A stretch of 64,000 nucleotides of DNA from Theropithecus gelada (Eukaryota; Chordata; Mammalia; Primates; Cercopithecidae). The translations under genes were made by a program, and so were the position numbers. Below the pieces are notes generated by a model that had not been told where the DNA came from, did no database searches, and saw nothing but the letters and a program-made list of their open reading frames with translations. Shown here piece by piece: positions 33,995 through 46,046 of the stretch. Positions within the stretch are counted from its first letter, which is position 1, and each line of letters opens with the position of its first letter. The DNA lies in assembly GCF_003255815.1 (NCBI RefSeq), contig NC_037673.1, positions 157,303,732-157,367,731 on the forward strand, written 5' to 3'.

Positions 33995-34135
33995 CATATG
34001 AAATACCTGGGGATGTTGAGAAAATGTGTATTTGGACTCAGTAGGCTGGTCTGGGTGAGGCCTAGAATTCTGCATTTCTAAGGAGGTAGTAGATGCTGTG
34101 GGTGCTGCTGGTCTGCAGATCTCACTTTGAATTGC
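33995..34135 (+). repeat. MER5A (hAT MITE), sense
   Basis: 'atgaaatacctggggatgtt', 'actcagtaggctggtctggg' and 'aattctgcatttctaagga' match MER5A. Confidence 0.8.
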
Positions 34136-34139
34136 CAAA

Positions 34140-35250
34140 TAGAAATCTCCCTTTTTCGTTGGGGATATTTGAAAGATTTTTAGGTCAATGTTGCTCTATG
34201 TCCAGGAGCCTGTGGCATTGCTGGTTTGTGATGGGTACAGGGTATCTGTTCAGTTAGCTCTTTTGCTGGGCACAGAATTGCAGATAGACGTTAAGTGAGT
34301 TAGGGAAATTGAAAACCACCCTTGCTGTTCTGGGAAGGATGACAAGAATTCAAGAAACTTAGGTAAGATCCTGAATGATATGATAGAAAACATCTTTGGA
34401 AATAGAAAAGGCAAATAAATATTGTTTATGGAAAGAGAGAAATATTTCATTTTTCAGTGTGTTTTGGAGCAACTCAAATTGGCACAACATAACAGAACCC
34501 ATCCATTTTGCAATCTATAGAATTCAGTATAAAGTCACATGTCCAAGTTTATTCCTACTTTAATTTTCATAATCGTACAGCAACCTGTCTTGTTTAAAAA
34601 TGGAAGTAAAATATAAAAATAAGTCAAATGCTGGTCATAAAAATAGGTTGACCTTGAGGCTGGGGTTGAGTGGTTTACATTAAAGATACACTCTTGACTG
34701 ACAAGGATGATCTATTTACTACAACCTGCTCCTTATACAATAATTTCTGAGGCAGAATTAATTTTTGCCTTAGAACAGTAGAGTAACACCTAAAATTGTA
34801 TGGTTCTAGATTTTAATTGTTGCGGGATGGAAAGTATTATATACAAAAGAGATACTGGGGGTTGTGTTAGAAGACTGGGAAGATAATAGATTCCCTAGAT
34901 ATGTCACTCTTTAGGAAGTTTCTTGAAAATCTTTTCCTTTCAGGAAATATTTTCTATATAATTTATTCACTCTTTCACCCAAAAAATGTTGAAATGCAGT
35001 AATGTAAATATATTAAGCACTTGCCATATATTGGTCAGTAACAGCAACAACCACCAGAACTGGCTCCTGCCCACAGGGAGTTTACAGTCTAGACAAGGCA
35101 CAGATAGACACTGCTGAAGTAAACACTAAAACAAATCTAATGGTTGTCTGCAATAACAGCAGTTTTCTTATTGTTCTGTGACAACTCGGTATAAAAATGT
35201 GGCATCAGCAAAGGTCACATTTATTGCACTTTGTCCCCATTTTCTTCTTC
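34140..35250. other. Unassigned sequence
   Basis: The stretch 34,985-35,110 ('cacagggagtttacagtcta') resembles a common old mammalian repeat that I cannot name. The rest is unassigned. Confidence 0.5.

Positions 35251-35253
<3 letters not shown>

Positions 35254-35292
<39 letters not shown>
35254..35292 (+). repeat. (CA)n microsatellite
   Basis: An uninterrupted run of about 19 CA units in unique sequence. Likely length-polymorphic. Confidence 0.97.
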
Positions 35293-36042
35293 ATAGGAGC
35301 CCAGCCTCACAGGCATATCTGAGCCCCCAGAAAGGATCATGCAGTGTCAATATTCTAGGCCTCTGTGGTTCTTCCTTCCTGTCCCTGACCTAGCAATGAC
35401 TCTTCAAGGAGCTTACTAAAGAGACAACAATATGTGCAGAGAAAGATCTCTGTGCACAAGTATGCTTTCATATAATTAAAAATAGTGACGATATAGCTAA
35501 GAATGACAGGTATAGTTTAAAAGAGTATTGAGTAAACAAATTATCATTAATTCCTGAGATGCAATACTAATCAATGGTAAAAAAATGACGTGTACATACA
35601 CACACAAATTACAAAGGAAACATGTCTATAATATTGAGTTCACAAAGCAGGTTTGAGAATAGCTTGTATAAAAGGATCTCACTATGTAACATTGTATTCA
35701 TGTATGTTATGTGTTTATACATAACAGGTATTTCCATTATATAGAGGTATATACACACATATATTGCAAATTACATGTACACATGTAAGTTGTATACCTC
35801 CAGGGGGACTTTTTTTAATTCAAAGGAAATTTTTTATTTTTATTTTCTTCCATAAGTTATTGGGGTACACTTCAGTTACATAAGTTTTTCAGTGGTGATT
35901 TGTGAGATTTTGGTGTATCCATCACCCAAGCAGCATACACTGCACCATATTTGTAGTCTTTTATCCCTCACCCTCCTTCCACTCTTCACCCCAAGTCCCC
36001 AAAGTCCATTGTATGATTCTTATGCCTTTGTGTCCTCATAGC

Positions 36043-36186
36043 TTAGCTCCCACATATCAGTGAGAACATAGGATGTTTGTTTTCCAATTCCTGAGTTACT
36101 TCACTTAGAATGATAGTCTCTAATGTCATCCAGGTCACTGCAAATGCTGTTAATTCATTCCTTTTTATAGCTGAGTAGTATTCCAT

Positions 36187-36230
<44 letters not shown>

Positions 36231-36234
36231 CACA

Positions 36235-36265
<31 letters not shown>

Positions 36266-36581
36266 CACCCACCACAGTTTCTTTATCCACTCATTGATTG
36301 ATGGGCATTTGGGTTGGTTCCATGATTTTGCAATTGCGAATTGTGCTGCTATAAACATGTGTGTGCAAGTATCTTTTTCATATAATGACTTCTTTTCCTG
36401 TGGGTAGATACCCAGTAGTGGGATCGCTGGACCAAATGGTAGTTCTACTTTTAGTTCTTTAAGGAATCTCCACACTATTTTCCATAGTGCTTGTACTAGT
36501 TCACATTCCCACCAGCAGTGTAGAAGTGTTCCCTGTTCAATGCGTCCAAGCCAACATTTACCGTTTTTTGATTCATTCTTG
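36043..36581 (-). pseudogene. L1 ORF2 C-terminal fragment
   Basis: The minus strand reads a C-terminal ORF2 stretch containing 'GTLLHCWWECELV', 'PAIPLLGIYPQEKK' and 'DTCTHMFIAAQFAIAK'. This is the cysteine-motif region, and the L1-type stop is at 36,043-36,045. It lacks the endonuclease and reverse transcriptase domains because the element is 5'-truncated. The open frame extends upstream past the L1 edge to 36,850 by chance. A CA/TA microsatellite (36,189-36,268) lies inside the coding part and adds alternating Val/Cys residues in translation. Not functional. Confidence 0.88.
36189..36268. repeat. (CA)n(TA)n microsatellite inside L1 ORF2
   Basis: About 80 bases of CA repeat with internal 'tatatata' and 'cata' interruptions. 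It lies between 'gagtagtattccatca' and 'cagtttctttatccac', the same L1 position as the CA run at 18,127-18,164. Confidence 0.95.
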
Positions 36582-36592
36582 CAGGAGGACTT

Positions 36593-37560
36593 CCCTCTAT
36601 GCATATACACACATCCTGTGTCCCACTTATCATCATGGCTCATCAGGGAGCTGAAATTGAGGAAAATAATAATAGCTAATCCACCTTGGCCAGGTAGCAT
36701 ATTTGTACGATAGCTGGAAGCTTCGAAGCCCAAGTGGTGTGGATCTTTGAGGCAGATCAATAAAAGACAGATTTTGGGACAGAAAAGTCTTTCTGAAACT
36801 CTTGAATTACTTCCTATAAATGACCAAATATAATGCCACACACAGCTCACAGGAGACTCTTAAAACTGAATGGTGAGATCTTGCGAAATGATCTTCTTTT
36901 GGCTGCACAAAGCAATTGCCTATACTTGAATGGTGGTAAGCAATGCTTGAGACAATGAATTTGAGAGTCCTTTTTAATAGAATGAACTCCTGCAGGTAAT
37001 TTTCAGGCAACAACTCAAATTCTTTAGCTGAAAAACTAATTTCTAGCTTTTGTTTTCCTGTTGATGTGTTTTTCAGGCAGGTGGAGGATTTTCTTAAGCA
37101 TTCGGTATCTGCAGTTATGCACATCTTTGTGAAGAGCCCAGACAAATTAGAAAGTCAAATTAGCAATGCATATTTAATACTGTTTTGTAGTTGTTGTTGT
37201 TTTTAAGTTGGCAGTGATGTTTACTCTTTGAGGGGGAGTTTATAATTATGCAAATTGGAGAAACAGTCTGCATATGGTATAATGATAATGCCTTGGGTTT
37301 TGTAGCTAGAGTCTTTCTTTCATTTTACCCATGACTAGAGGGGAGGTTAGCCAAGTCTGGTGCCTGCTTTCTCTGCCATGATGGAGTATATGAGGTCTTG
37401 GAACTTGAATAACTTTATAAGCTTTCTTCTTAGAGGAAATACTGTTGAGATTTTCATAGTATCATCTACTATATATGTCTACTATAGTAGACACTATTGA
37501 TTGCCTTTACAATTACTACTCATTCTTCCTCTATTCTTTCTAATAAGATTTAAATTTTGT
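36593..37560. other. Unassigned sequence
   Basis: No repeat recognised. A 112-codon minus-strand frame (36,807-37,145) has no recognisable domain and I do not call it a gene. Confidence 0.5.
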
Positions 37561-37564
37561 TTAT

Positions 37565-37955
37565 ATATCCACTTTTCTCCACACAACCATGTAGTTCAGG
37601 GAATGTAAGTCCTATTCTTAACACCAAGAAGGGACTAGCCATTAATCTAAACCAATCATGGTGGTTCCATTGGCTTTGCTAAGGACTGGTTTAGGCAAGG
37701 GTGTGTAACACATTTCTGGCCAATAAATATGAGAGGAAGTTTGTTGGATACTGATGAGACAGTCCATTGAAGAAGTCATAATCCAAGTCTTGGTAACATT
37801 ACTGATTTACTCCATTGGCAATCTATGGACCTCTCTTACCTTAGGACTTCTTATGAGGGCCAAAAATTTTTTTCTTTTTATTTAAGCCACCTTGAATCTG
37901 TACTTTCTGTTATTTACAGCCAATAGCACATCTTAAGTGATATATACTTTGACAG
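37565..37955 (+). mobile_element. LTR-like old repeat, sense
   Basis: 'aaaccaatcatggtggttcc' and the end 'tttaagccaccttgaatctg...ttctgttatttacagcc' resemble the 3' part of an old mammalian LTR. Family not assigned. Confidence 0.45.
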
Positions 37956-38078
37956 GTCCTATGTTGTCTGGGGAATATATACAATGGAGAAAGTTTAAGC
38001 CATCTACTTGGCAGCTGACATACCAGATCAGTTGATGTTTATTTTACTGGGTTGGAGGAAGAAATAGCGGTGGTGTTT

Positions 38079-38310
38079 TTTTGTTTGTATGTTTTGTTTT
38101 TTGTTTTTTGAAATTTAGACTCAGAGGGTACATGTGCAAGTTTGTTTCATTGGTATATTGAGTGGTGCTGAGGTGTGGGCTTCTAATGACCCCATTGCTC
38201 AAGAAGTAAACATAGTACCTGATAGGTAGTTTTTCAAGTCTTGCTCCTCTTTCTCCTTCCCTCCTTTTTGAATTCCCAGTGTTTATTGTTCTCATCTTTG
38301 TGTCCATGTG
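38079..38310 (-). mobile_element. L1 3' end fragment (primate-type), antisense
   Basis: 'gggtacatgtgcaagtttgt', 'gtatattgagtggtgctgag' and 'cccagtgtttattgttctca' match an antisense L1 3'UTR. T-rich sequence precedes it, consistent with the poly(A) tail of an antisense copy. Confidence 0.85.
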
Positions 38311-38314
38311 TAAG

Positions 38315-38755
38315 AAATGGTAGTTTCTCATCTTGGCAGTGGGAAGGAGTTCATATCTCCACTGAATGAGATGAATAATAGGAAAAACTACTTACCCTTC
38401 ACACTGTTGCTTTCATTGAAACAAATGTCACCAGTCGGTTCTGATTCTCTTCTCAAAGGAAGCCTGCATGACACAGGGGAGAAAAGAAATACAAAATATA
38501 CAATCTCATTTTAGTATTAGCAATAATCAAGTATTTTGCCCTTTTCTCTTTAACTGGATGGCTTTAGCTTTAGACATACTTTATAGAGCAAGTGGAATAG
38601 ATTCCCAGGGAGCTGTCTCAGTAGAAACATTTTATTCCTACCAGGGAATCAGGTCTGCTACTTTATCTTCCACCATACAGAATGCAAATTATGTTCCCAT
38701 AGACCCTCAGCTAAATGCCTAATTGTTCCATGAAATGTGTGCTGGTCTCGCCCCT
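38315..38755. other. Unassigned sequence
   Basis: Two overlapping short frames at 38,317-38,722 show no domain. No repeat recognised. Confidence 0.5.
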
Positions 38756-38759
38756 CAGT

Positions 38760-39118
38760 GCATTTCATTTTTTTTTGTCACATTGACTGGTTTCAGAATG
38801 GGCATGGGATTTCAGACCAATGAAAGTCAATTCTGAAACTTATGTTGAAAAGGTAGTAGAAGGTCTCTTTCTACTGTACTTGCAATGATGAAGATGGAGA
38901 CCTAGAACTGCTGGAAGCCAACATGGGAAATCAACACTGCAGTTTTGAGTGAGAGATACCTAGCTTTGATGTTATTTGGACCCCCAGATTTAACTATGAT
39001 TGAATTTTTCAGTTGTGTGAACCAACACATACCCTTCTCTGCTGAGGCTAGTTTTTGTTTTTCTCTTAAGCCATTGGGTTTTCTGTTTTTCTTATTAAAA
39101 AAAATCCTCACTAATATA
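38760..39118 (+). mobile_element. LTR-like old repeat, sense
   Basis: 'aagatggagacctagaactg', 'tgtgaaccaacacatacc' and the terminal 'cttaagccattgggttttct' suggest an old ERVL-type LTR end. Tentative. Confidence 0.45.
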
Positions 39119-39124
39119 GAAAAC

Positions 39125-39245
39125 AGGGCAGGTACGATCATTTTCACTTCATAGAGTATGAAATAGAAGCTCAGAGAGAGGTCAGGGTGGGAAAATTCAA
39201 GACTCCTATTCAAGGGCTCCTTCCATTCCATTCTACTGCCTGACT
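39125..39245 (+). repeat. MIR fragment, sense
   Basis: 'gaaatagaagctcagagaga' and the following 'ggtcagggtggg' match a decayed MIR 3' half. Confidence 0.6.
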
Positions 39246-41450
39246 CATTCAGTAATTCATTACAGTAACATGGAAAGAGTTGACACACTCATTGCTAACT
39301 TTACTGACTTTAAACATTTCCGCTTTGGAGACAATGAAGTTTTCTTCCACAAGGCTACCAAGTGAGATAATCTACATTATTTTAGCAAGGTAAAGATTAT
39401 TCACACACATATGCACACACACATACTCTACAAAAGGCCATGGTAGGTACTTTAGATTTGGGCAGAAGATCTCCCTATAGGGTCTGTCCAAGATGCAACT
39501 TGGTTCTTGTTGAAACCCTCACTCTCCAGGGGACATCTGAGCTAAGTCAATGGACAGCCTCGGCCTCCTCAGTCTTGTCCTGATTTTGGTCATCTGCATG
39601 CCAGCTCTCTGGTGGCCTGTGACTAATCACAAACAAACTCTCCACCCAGCTGACTGACCTGCCAAGGGCCCAGTTCATTCTCAGTGAGTCACTAAACAGA
39701 GGTCACAAAGAGAAAGTCCATAGCCCAAATCCTGCTCCTTGATGGGTTTTGACACAGACACACACACACACACACACACGTTATTTGGACTACATTCACA
39801 CATTGAAAATTTTTACTTAAGGTTAGATTTCAGCTTCACATTAAAAAAATTCCAAAAAGCTGTCAACATTATTTGCATTCCCACGCAATGACACCAGCTG
39901 AATCTGAGTGGTGTCTACAGGGTTCAGGCAGGGCACATTTACTTCATTCACCTTATTTCCTCATCTGTCCTCCTTTACTCATTTCTGCCACATACCTGGC
40001 TGTGTTTTCAACCCCTGCCCTAACCTTCCTACAACCTGTTATTGTTGGCTAAGTTAACTGAGATGCCACCTTGCCCTCCAGTGGCCGTGTCTGGAAGCAG
40101 CCTGGGTCCAGCCAGGTTTCCACCTCAGCTTCCAGTCCCTCCATAAATAAAATGGCACCACTGTGTGACTTTTTAATTTTCTCTTATCCTTGTTAAATCT
40201 TCCAAGTTCTCTGTAGAAAGTAGGAATTATCTATTTAAATCAGAAAAATAAGTTAATAAATGCTCTTGTGAAAATAAAACTTCCCTGTGTCCTGTGTGGG
40301 GGGCAGGAATTTGGGGAGGCTGTATGGTGGAATCAGCTAGGCACTGGAGGAGGTGTCAGAAGATTGGGATACTCTGTGATCTTTTATACATTATTTCTGT
40401 CTCTTGACCTCGGTTTCCCTATCAAATAAGGAAGCCAGGTGTGCTAGATCAGAAGCTATAAATTGGTGGCCCCACAGGCCATATCCAGCTAATAGATGGT
40501 ATTAGTCCCCCTTATTAATTAGATGCCAACAGCTAAAAAGAATGTTTCAATTAACAATCTAGATTACAGACTTCTTGGAACTGTCTAGCAACAATCAACA
40601 ATGGTCCAGTGATGGTTAGATGGGGTAAAGTTTTGCCCTAGTCCTCACCCACTTCCTAGAGGTAATACATTCACCTTCACCACCTGTTTTATTTGTTACA
40701 TTCCCCCTGCCATTATAGGCATTTGCTCTTCCTAGTCTCCAGTGAGATGACCTCCAGAAACCCTTTAGCCCTCATTGTGTGAGTGGAGGCTGGTGCTCTG
40801 AGGGTTAGAGACAGACAGTCTGGAGAAGAGGAAAATATTCTGAGCAAAAAGCTCACCCTGGGACATTCCAGTAAACCTTAATGAATTGCTCCTCCTCCCT
40901 ACTTGGCCAAGAGTTGGAACAGCAAGACGCCTAGGCCTTTATGAAGGTCCCACTACATGGTTAAACCTAAAAAGGCAACAGCGGGTTTTGAAAGTAGAAA
41001 CATTCTTCCGTTGGGGTTGCTAGCTGATTCTCTAAGTAATTTGCAATTCAAGTGTCTCTTTGTTTTGTATGAAAATTTGCTGCTATCTGGAAAGTGGGGA
41101 AGAGCTAAATTGCATCCTGCTGGTTTTACTTTGGCTGTATCAAAAAAGAAACTGTTAATCTGGTTCCATAATTAACTTTCCTATTCTAAAAAGGCCCTGG
41201 GAGAGAGTCCAGAGGGTGGCTGTCAACTCCCTGCCTCTCTTCTCAATAACTCCTTTCAATAGGATGCCCTGAAAGGAGAATGATTCCAGGTGGGGATTGG
41301 TCTTGATTTTCTAATTTTTCTTCTCCTTTATCACCATCCAACCACTATTTAGTGAATAGCTACAGTGGGTAAGGCACTCTGCTGACCAGTTGTGGGCATA
41401 AAAATAAATAAATCCCTGTGGAACTGCCAGAGAACATAAGTAAATTAACT
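39246..41450. other. Long mostly unassigned stretch
   Basis: Contains a CA microsatellite (39,751-39,779), a possible antisense MIR at 40,350-40,440 ('cttgacctcggtttccctat'), and otherwise no gene or repeat that I can name. Confidence 0.5.
39751..39779 (+). repeat. (CA)n microsatellite
   Basis: CA run preceded by 'gacacaga'. Short and almost uninterrupted. Confidence 0.95.
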
Positions 41451-41452
41451 TT

Positions 41453-41483
41453 CCATCCATCCATCCATCCACTCATTCATCCA
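41453..41483 (+). repeat. (ATCC)n microsatellite
   Basis: About five clean 'atcc' units, then decayed 'actcattcatcc'. Confidence 0.92.
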
Positions 41484-41879
41484 AAATGAATGAGCAGATG
41501 AATATAGAAACAGGTTTCTATATTATGCCAGACACTGTGCTAGGCATCGGTATGTGACACATACAAAGATGACTTAATCAACATTCAAGAATTCTAAAGT
41601 GAAGAGATGAATTCTGACTAGGGCCTCAATAGTTGGCCTCATGGAGAAGATAGCATTTACATTTACTTTGGCCCATTGATATTTATGTGCATGCATGCAT
41701 GAGTGCACACACCCTCGTGTACATGCACATATGTACATGTGCATGACATGCTGGTGAGACAGGCTAATTGATTCAAGTAGAGGCATGTAGGCTGGGAATT
41801 CAGTTTGACCATCACCGGGAGACCCCTTTAGCAGTAGAAGCGGGTTTGAACTAACATTAAGTGCTAACAAATTTGGGTA

Positions 41880-42200
41880 GAGCCATGCCACATTTAATAA
41901 CAGAAATGTATCATTAGGTGATTTTTTTATTGTGTAAACACCATAAAGTGCACTTACACAAACCCAGATGGTAAAGCCTACTCTACACCTAGGCTATATA
42001 GTCTAACCTACTGTTACTAGGCTACAAACCTGTAAGGCATGTTACTTTACTAAATACTGTAGGCCATTGTAACAAAACAGTAAGTATTTGTGTATCTAAA
42101 CATAGAAAAGGTACAATAAAAATATGGTAGTGTAATCTTATGGGACCACTATTGTGTATGTGGTGTGTTGACTGAAATGTCATTTTGTGGCACATGACTG
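41880..42200 (+). mobile_element. MER2 DNA transposon, sense
   Basis: 'cataaagtgcacttacacaa', 'ctacacctaggctatatagt', 'ggctacaaacctgtaaggca' and the end 'gtggcacatgactg' followed by TA are MER2 landmarks. The left terminal repeat is decayed. Confidence 0.9.
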
Positions 42201-42204
42201 TACT

Positions 42205-42375
42205 GCTAGGCACTGTGCTAAGCATTTGCATCTATTATCTTAATGAAATTTCATGATGCCAAGCATAATCATTGGCTACAGACTACAGATAGGAAACAGA
42301 CTTAAGGAACAGGGAACACATTGACAGAATAGATAGTGGAGGTGAGACCTGGGTTCATGTCTGATTTTAAGCACA
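42205..42375 (+). repeat. MIR SINE, sense
   Basis: 'taggcactgtgctaagcatt' starts a MIR that runs through 'gataggaaacagacttaagg' to 'gtgagacctgggttcatgtc'. Confidence 0.8.
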
Positions 42376-42379
42376 AGGT

Positions 42380-43285
42380 TTAACTTCCAAATATAGCCCA
42401 GCAGGGGGTTGGGGATGGGGAACCAAAGAAGGACTTAGGTACCTGTCAACCAATCAAGCAGTCAGTCAATCAACAATGTATTCATTTATTCATGCAAATA
42501 CTGTATATGTTCGCTGAGTACTCTGGAGGTTGGGTGTAAAGAAAACAAAATAGGCAAATCCCTTGTCCTCTTGGAGCTTCCGTCCCAGGGACCTCACACT
42601 GAAGTGCTTCCTTCCTCCAAAGTGCACAAAGGAGAAAGTACAATGAGGCCAGAGTTAAACTCCAAGTTGATCCCCCAGAAGACTACTCATTGGCTGACCT
42701 TTGCCTAGTTCCATCCAGATAATTTAGATGGTACCCTGTTGCCTTATTTTCTTTAAGGGACATTTGTTTTCTCTTTTCTCTTCTTTCTGAAATTACTGCC
42801 TTGGGTATGATACACCTATTTTCCAATCTTATCCTCAATTGCAACTTGAAAAAAATCTGTAAAGAAGTTGCTGTTTGCAACCCACTCAACAAATCTAAGT
42901 ACTTTTTCAGTGTTGCTTAGGCTATTTTAGGTCTGGCTTTGAGGAAAGTTAGAGAGAAACTCTAGTCTTAACCCTGGTCCCAGTTCACATCTACCTGAGA
43001 AAAGCACTCCCAGAAGTCACCAAATTCTGCCTTAAATGTAGCCCCTGAAACATCTATTAGGTGTCTTTTATGAGTTGGTGCATAACTCCCAAGATAAATG
43101 AGTAATCACTCAAAGACACTGCTTTATTCCTGAGAATTAGAACTGGGCAGGAGTTCTGACTGTCAGGGCTATATGTAAGCATCAAGGGGAAATTACCCTT
43201 TTAATTATTGCACCTGTGAATGAGGAGGACAGTTGAAACAAGATCATAAGTTGACAGAAGGATGAGGTTGCCTAAGGAACCTTGT
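42380..43285. other. Mostly unassigned sequence
   Basis: 42,490-42,600 ('cttgtcctcttggagcttcc') resembles an old mammalian repeat. The rest is unassigned. No gene seen. Confidence 0.5.
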
Positions 43286-43289
43286 ATTC

Positions 43290-43905
43290 TCTGGCAGAAT
43301 AATGGCTCCCTGAAGATGCCCATTCCTTAATCCCCAGACCTGGGGAATATGTTCCATCACATGGCAAAGGGAACTTTGCAAGTGGAATTAAGGTTACAGA
43401 ACTTAAGATTCGGAGATGATGCTGGATCATCGGGGTTGGCCCAGTGTAATCACATGAGTCCTTAAAGGTGAAAGAGGCAGGCAGAAGGGCTGATGCATTA
43501 CATGATGATGGAAGTAGCAGTAGGAGAGATCTAAAGTGAGAGAGAGACTGGACCCACTGTTGCTGGTTTGAAGATGGAGGAAGGAGGTCATGAGCCAAGG
43601 AATCTGCGCAGCATCCAAAAGCTGGGAATAGACCTCAGGTGAAAGCAAGCAAGGAAATATAGGACTGCAGTCCTACAATTGCAAGGAACAAAATTCAGCC
43701 AACAACCTAAATAAGAAAGAATACAAATTTTCCCCTAGCACCTCTAAAAGAGAGCACAACTTTGCCAATATCTTGATTTTAGTCTAGTGGGACCCATGCT
43801 GGACTTTTGACTTACAGAACTGTAAGATAAATAAAGCTGTGTTGTTTTAAGCTTCTGTGTTTGTTGTAATATGTTAGGGTAGCAATAGGAAATGAATATG
43901 CTGAC
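43290..43905 (+). mobile_element. MLT1 (MaLR) LTR, sense
   Basis: 'aataatggctccctgaagat', 'ggcccagtgtaatcacatga', 'gaagatggaggaaggaggtc', 'cttgattttagtctagtggg', 'cagaactgtaagataaataa' and 'taggaaatgaat' give a nearly complete MLT1 LTR in order. Confidence 0.9.
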
Positions 43906-43989
43906 TGTTGGTTGAACCTCTATCCATTGGTAAGTGTGATCTAGGAGCAAGTGCGGCTTGAAACCTGCCTGTGCTCAGTAGAAATTGGT

Positions 43990-44410
43990 GTCATTAAACA
44001 TGGCATAAAACCCAAAATGACAGTGACTTAAACACCTAAAGTCTTGTTTTTTTGCTTCAAACAAATCTGGAGATAGGCAGTCCAGGGCATTCCACTATGG
44101 TGGTTCTATGGTGTCATCAGGAAAGAAGGATGATTCTGACTTTCTGCTGTCACTTCCAGGGTTAGTCCTTATTCTTCTGATCCAAAGTGTCTATCAGAGC
44201 TCTAGCCATCACACCTCAATTACAGGCAGCAGGACAAAGAAAGTGCAAAGGAAGCTGTTACATTAAGAATACATCTCAGTAGCTGTTTATGATACTTGCA
44301 CTTCTACCTCATTGGCCAAAACTTGGTCACGGGATCACATATAGCTCTATAGAAGGCTAAGGAGGATAATACACTCAACGAAAAGTTAGGATTCTTATCA
44401 CTAAGGAAAT
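43990..44410 (+). repeat. Old mammalian interspersed repeat, family not assigned
   Basis: 'gagataggcagtccagggca', 'ctatggtgtcatcagg', 'aggcagcaggacaaag' and 'cattggccaaaacttggtca' form a recognisable dispersed pattern, but I cannot name the family. Confidence 0.5.
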
Positions 44411-44574
44411 AAGAGAGAATGGACTTGGAGAGAAAACTGACAGTATCAGCCTTTGTGTGGTCATTTTTGTGGGATTACTGGATGCTTCTCAAAGGGCCAC
44501 AGCTATTAAAATGACTGTAGCTAGGATGCAAGCTTTTCCCTTCCCACCAATCAAAGGCCCTTCTCTCCCTCTTT

Positions 44575-44865
44575 ACAGTCCATTCTCCTAACTCCAATTT
44601 CCAGTCTACCTTAGTCCTATCCAGTGTTAAGGGCCCATTTCAAATCTTACCTCCTCCAATAAGTTATCCTAAATTCTACTCAGAGGAAATAAATCCCCGC
44701 TTCCCTAAACTTTCATAAACTGGGTTATATGTACCCCTTGTCACACTGCATTTTATGTGGGCATTGCTACTGCCTTCTGGAATGCAGGCCATCCTATTAA
44801 TCACAGTTGCATTTCCCACAATGCCTCAAACACAGCATGAACTCAATATATGCATGACATATCAG
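44575..44865 (+). repeat. L2 3' end, sense
   Basis: 'cctcctccaataagttatcc', 'gtcacactgcattttatgtg', 'acaatgcctcaaacacagca' and 'tgaactcaatatatg' follow the L2 3' region. Confidence 0.8.
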
Positions 44866-44929
44866 AGAATGTGATCTTGTCCCCCAGCATCCATAGTGTC
44901 CCTTTTATTTTAGAAATAAACCCCCTTCC

Positions 44930-45300
44930 TGGAACTAAGTGTTATCTGGGTACGTTGGTTATGCAGCTAGAGACTTCAGAGTCAAATCTCCTTTGTGGTT
45001 ACGTGGAAGCATGTGACTATGTTAGGGCCACTGGAATATGAACAGGCATGGTATTTGCAGGTTCTGAGTCACCTCTCTGAAGACAATTCTACTTGCCAGG
45101 ACTCTTTCCCCCACTTCTTTCCTGTTGGCTGAAAACAGTACAGCAGTCACCTTGGACCCAGAGATGGAAGCCACATGCCAAGGATGGCAGAGCCAACCAG
45201 CCAGCTTGTGACTCAGGAATATCTGCAGCTGTCTACTTGCCCTAGATTTCCTACCCACCTTTGGATGTGAGGATACACACACTGTCTCTTCTAAGCTGCT
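44930..45300 (+). mobile_element. LTR-like old repeat, sense
   Basis: 'ggaagcatgtgactatgtta', 'ccttggacccagagatggaa' and 'caaggatggcagagcc' resemble an old mammalian LTR. Decayed; family not assigned. Confidence 0.45.
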
Positions 45301-45304
45301 TACT

Positions 45305-46045
45305 TAGTCTTCGGGGTAATGGTTTACCTGTGCCTCAATTCATCCACATGATCAATGTAATTGGTCACTCATGGCCTGTGGGTCGAATCTGGCTTCCTTT
45401 CTACGTGTCGTTTTCTAGGAGGGTGGCACTAACCCTAAAATGACATGACCTAAAACACTCAACTGAATACACACATGCCATGCTCTCAAAGCAGTTCAGA
45501 GCACTTGATGGAGGTGCAGTTCAGCCTCTTGCATCCTGCTTAGCCAGGATGGCTAAGGAAACAGGTTTGTGCCTAGCATTTTATTATTTCTGCTGGAGTC
45601 ACTCTTGAAAATATTTTTAATCAGGAGTATGTTCAGACTTCTTAAATAATGTTTTGCACCAACATTTATTGCTGATTCATTCTTCTCAAACCAATCATTT
45701 TAGAAAATTGTCTTTTTGCTGCCTAAGTATTTTTTGCCATTTGAAACTTTCTCTTCAAAGTTTCATTTTATTTTTCTGCCATACCCTTTAGGAGCCTATT
45801 TCGACAATTCTGCTGAACATTCATTTCCTAGCTGACTATTAACAACAAAATGCCTTGTATCTGTATGTAGTTTTATTTTAATACGTTCCAAAGCCTTTTA
45901 CAATCTAATAGCACAATTATCAGAGAAGCCTGGCAAGTTATACAGCTTAAGTATTAGTATTTCCACTCTGTAGACCAACAGTCTTCAACAATTGTGTGGT
46001 GTAACAGAATTTAACTATCCATTCAGAAGTATTTATACTGTCAAT
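45305..46045. other. Unassigned sequence
   Basis: No gene. A short hAT-like phrase ('cctgtgggtcgaatctggct') occurs at about 45,376. Confidence 0.5.
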
Positions 46046-46046
46046 A

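Larger units (their letters stand above)
35813..36581 (-). mobile_element. 5'-truncated L1 (L1PB/L1MA lineage), antisense
   Basis: 'gttattggggtacacttcag', 'tggtgtatccatcacccaag', 'ctcccacatatcagtgagaa' and 'gggtagatacccagtagtgg' are antisense L1 3'UTR and ORF2 end. Flanking 'cagggggactt' (35,801-35,811) and 'caggaggactt' (36,582-36,592) form an 11-bp TSD with one mismatch. Confidence 0.92.

Noticed and set aside
36189..36268. Regular repeat pattern that might suggest a CRISPR-like array.
   Set aside because: It is a simple dinucleotide microsatellite in a primate genome, without repeat-spacer structure.
36155..36850. 231-codon minus-strand reading frame.
   Set aside because: The recognisable part is an L1 ORF2 C-terminus plus translated CA repeat. 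The N-terminal part is chance read-through of flanking DNA.
36807..37145. 112-codon minus-strand frame outside repeats.
   Set aside because: No domain, no obvious Kozak context, and length compatible with chance.
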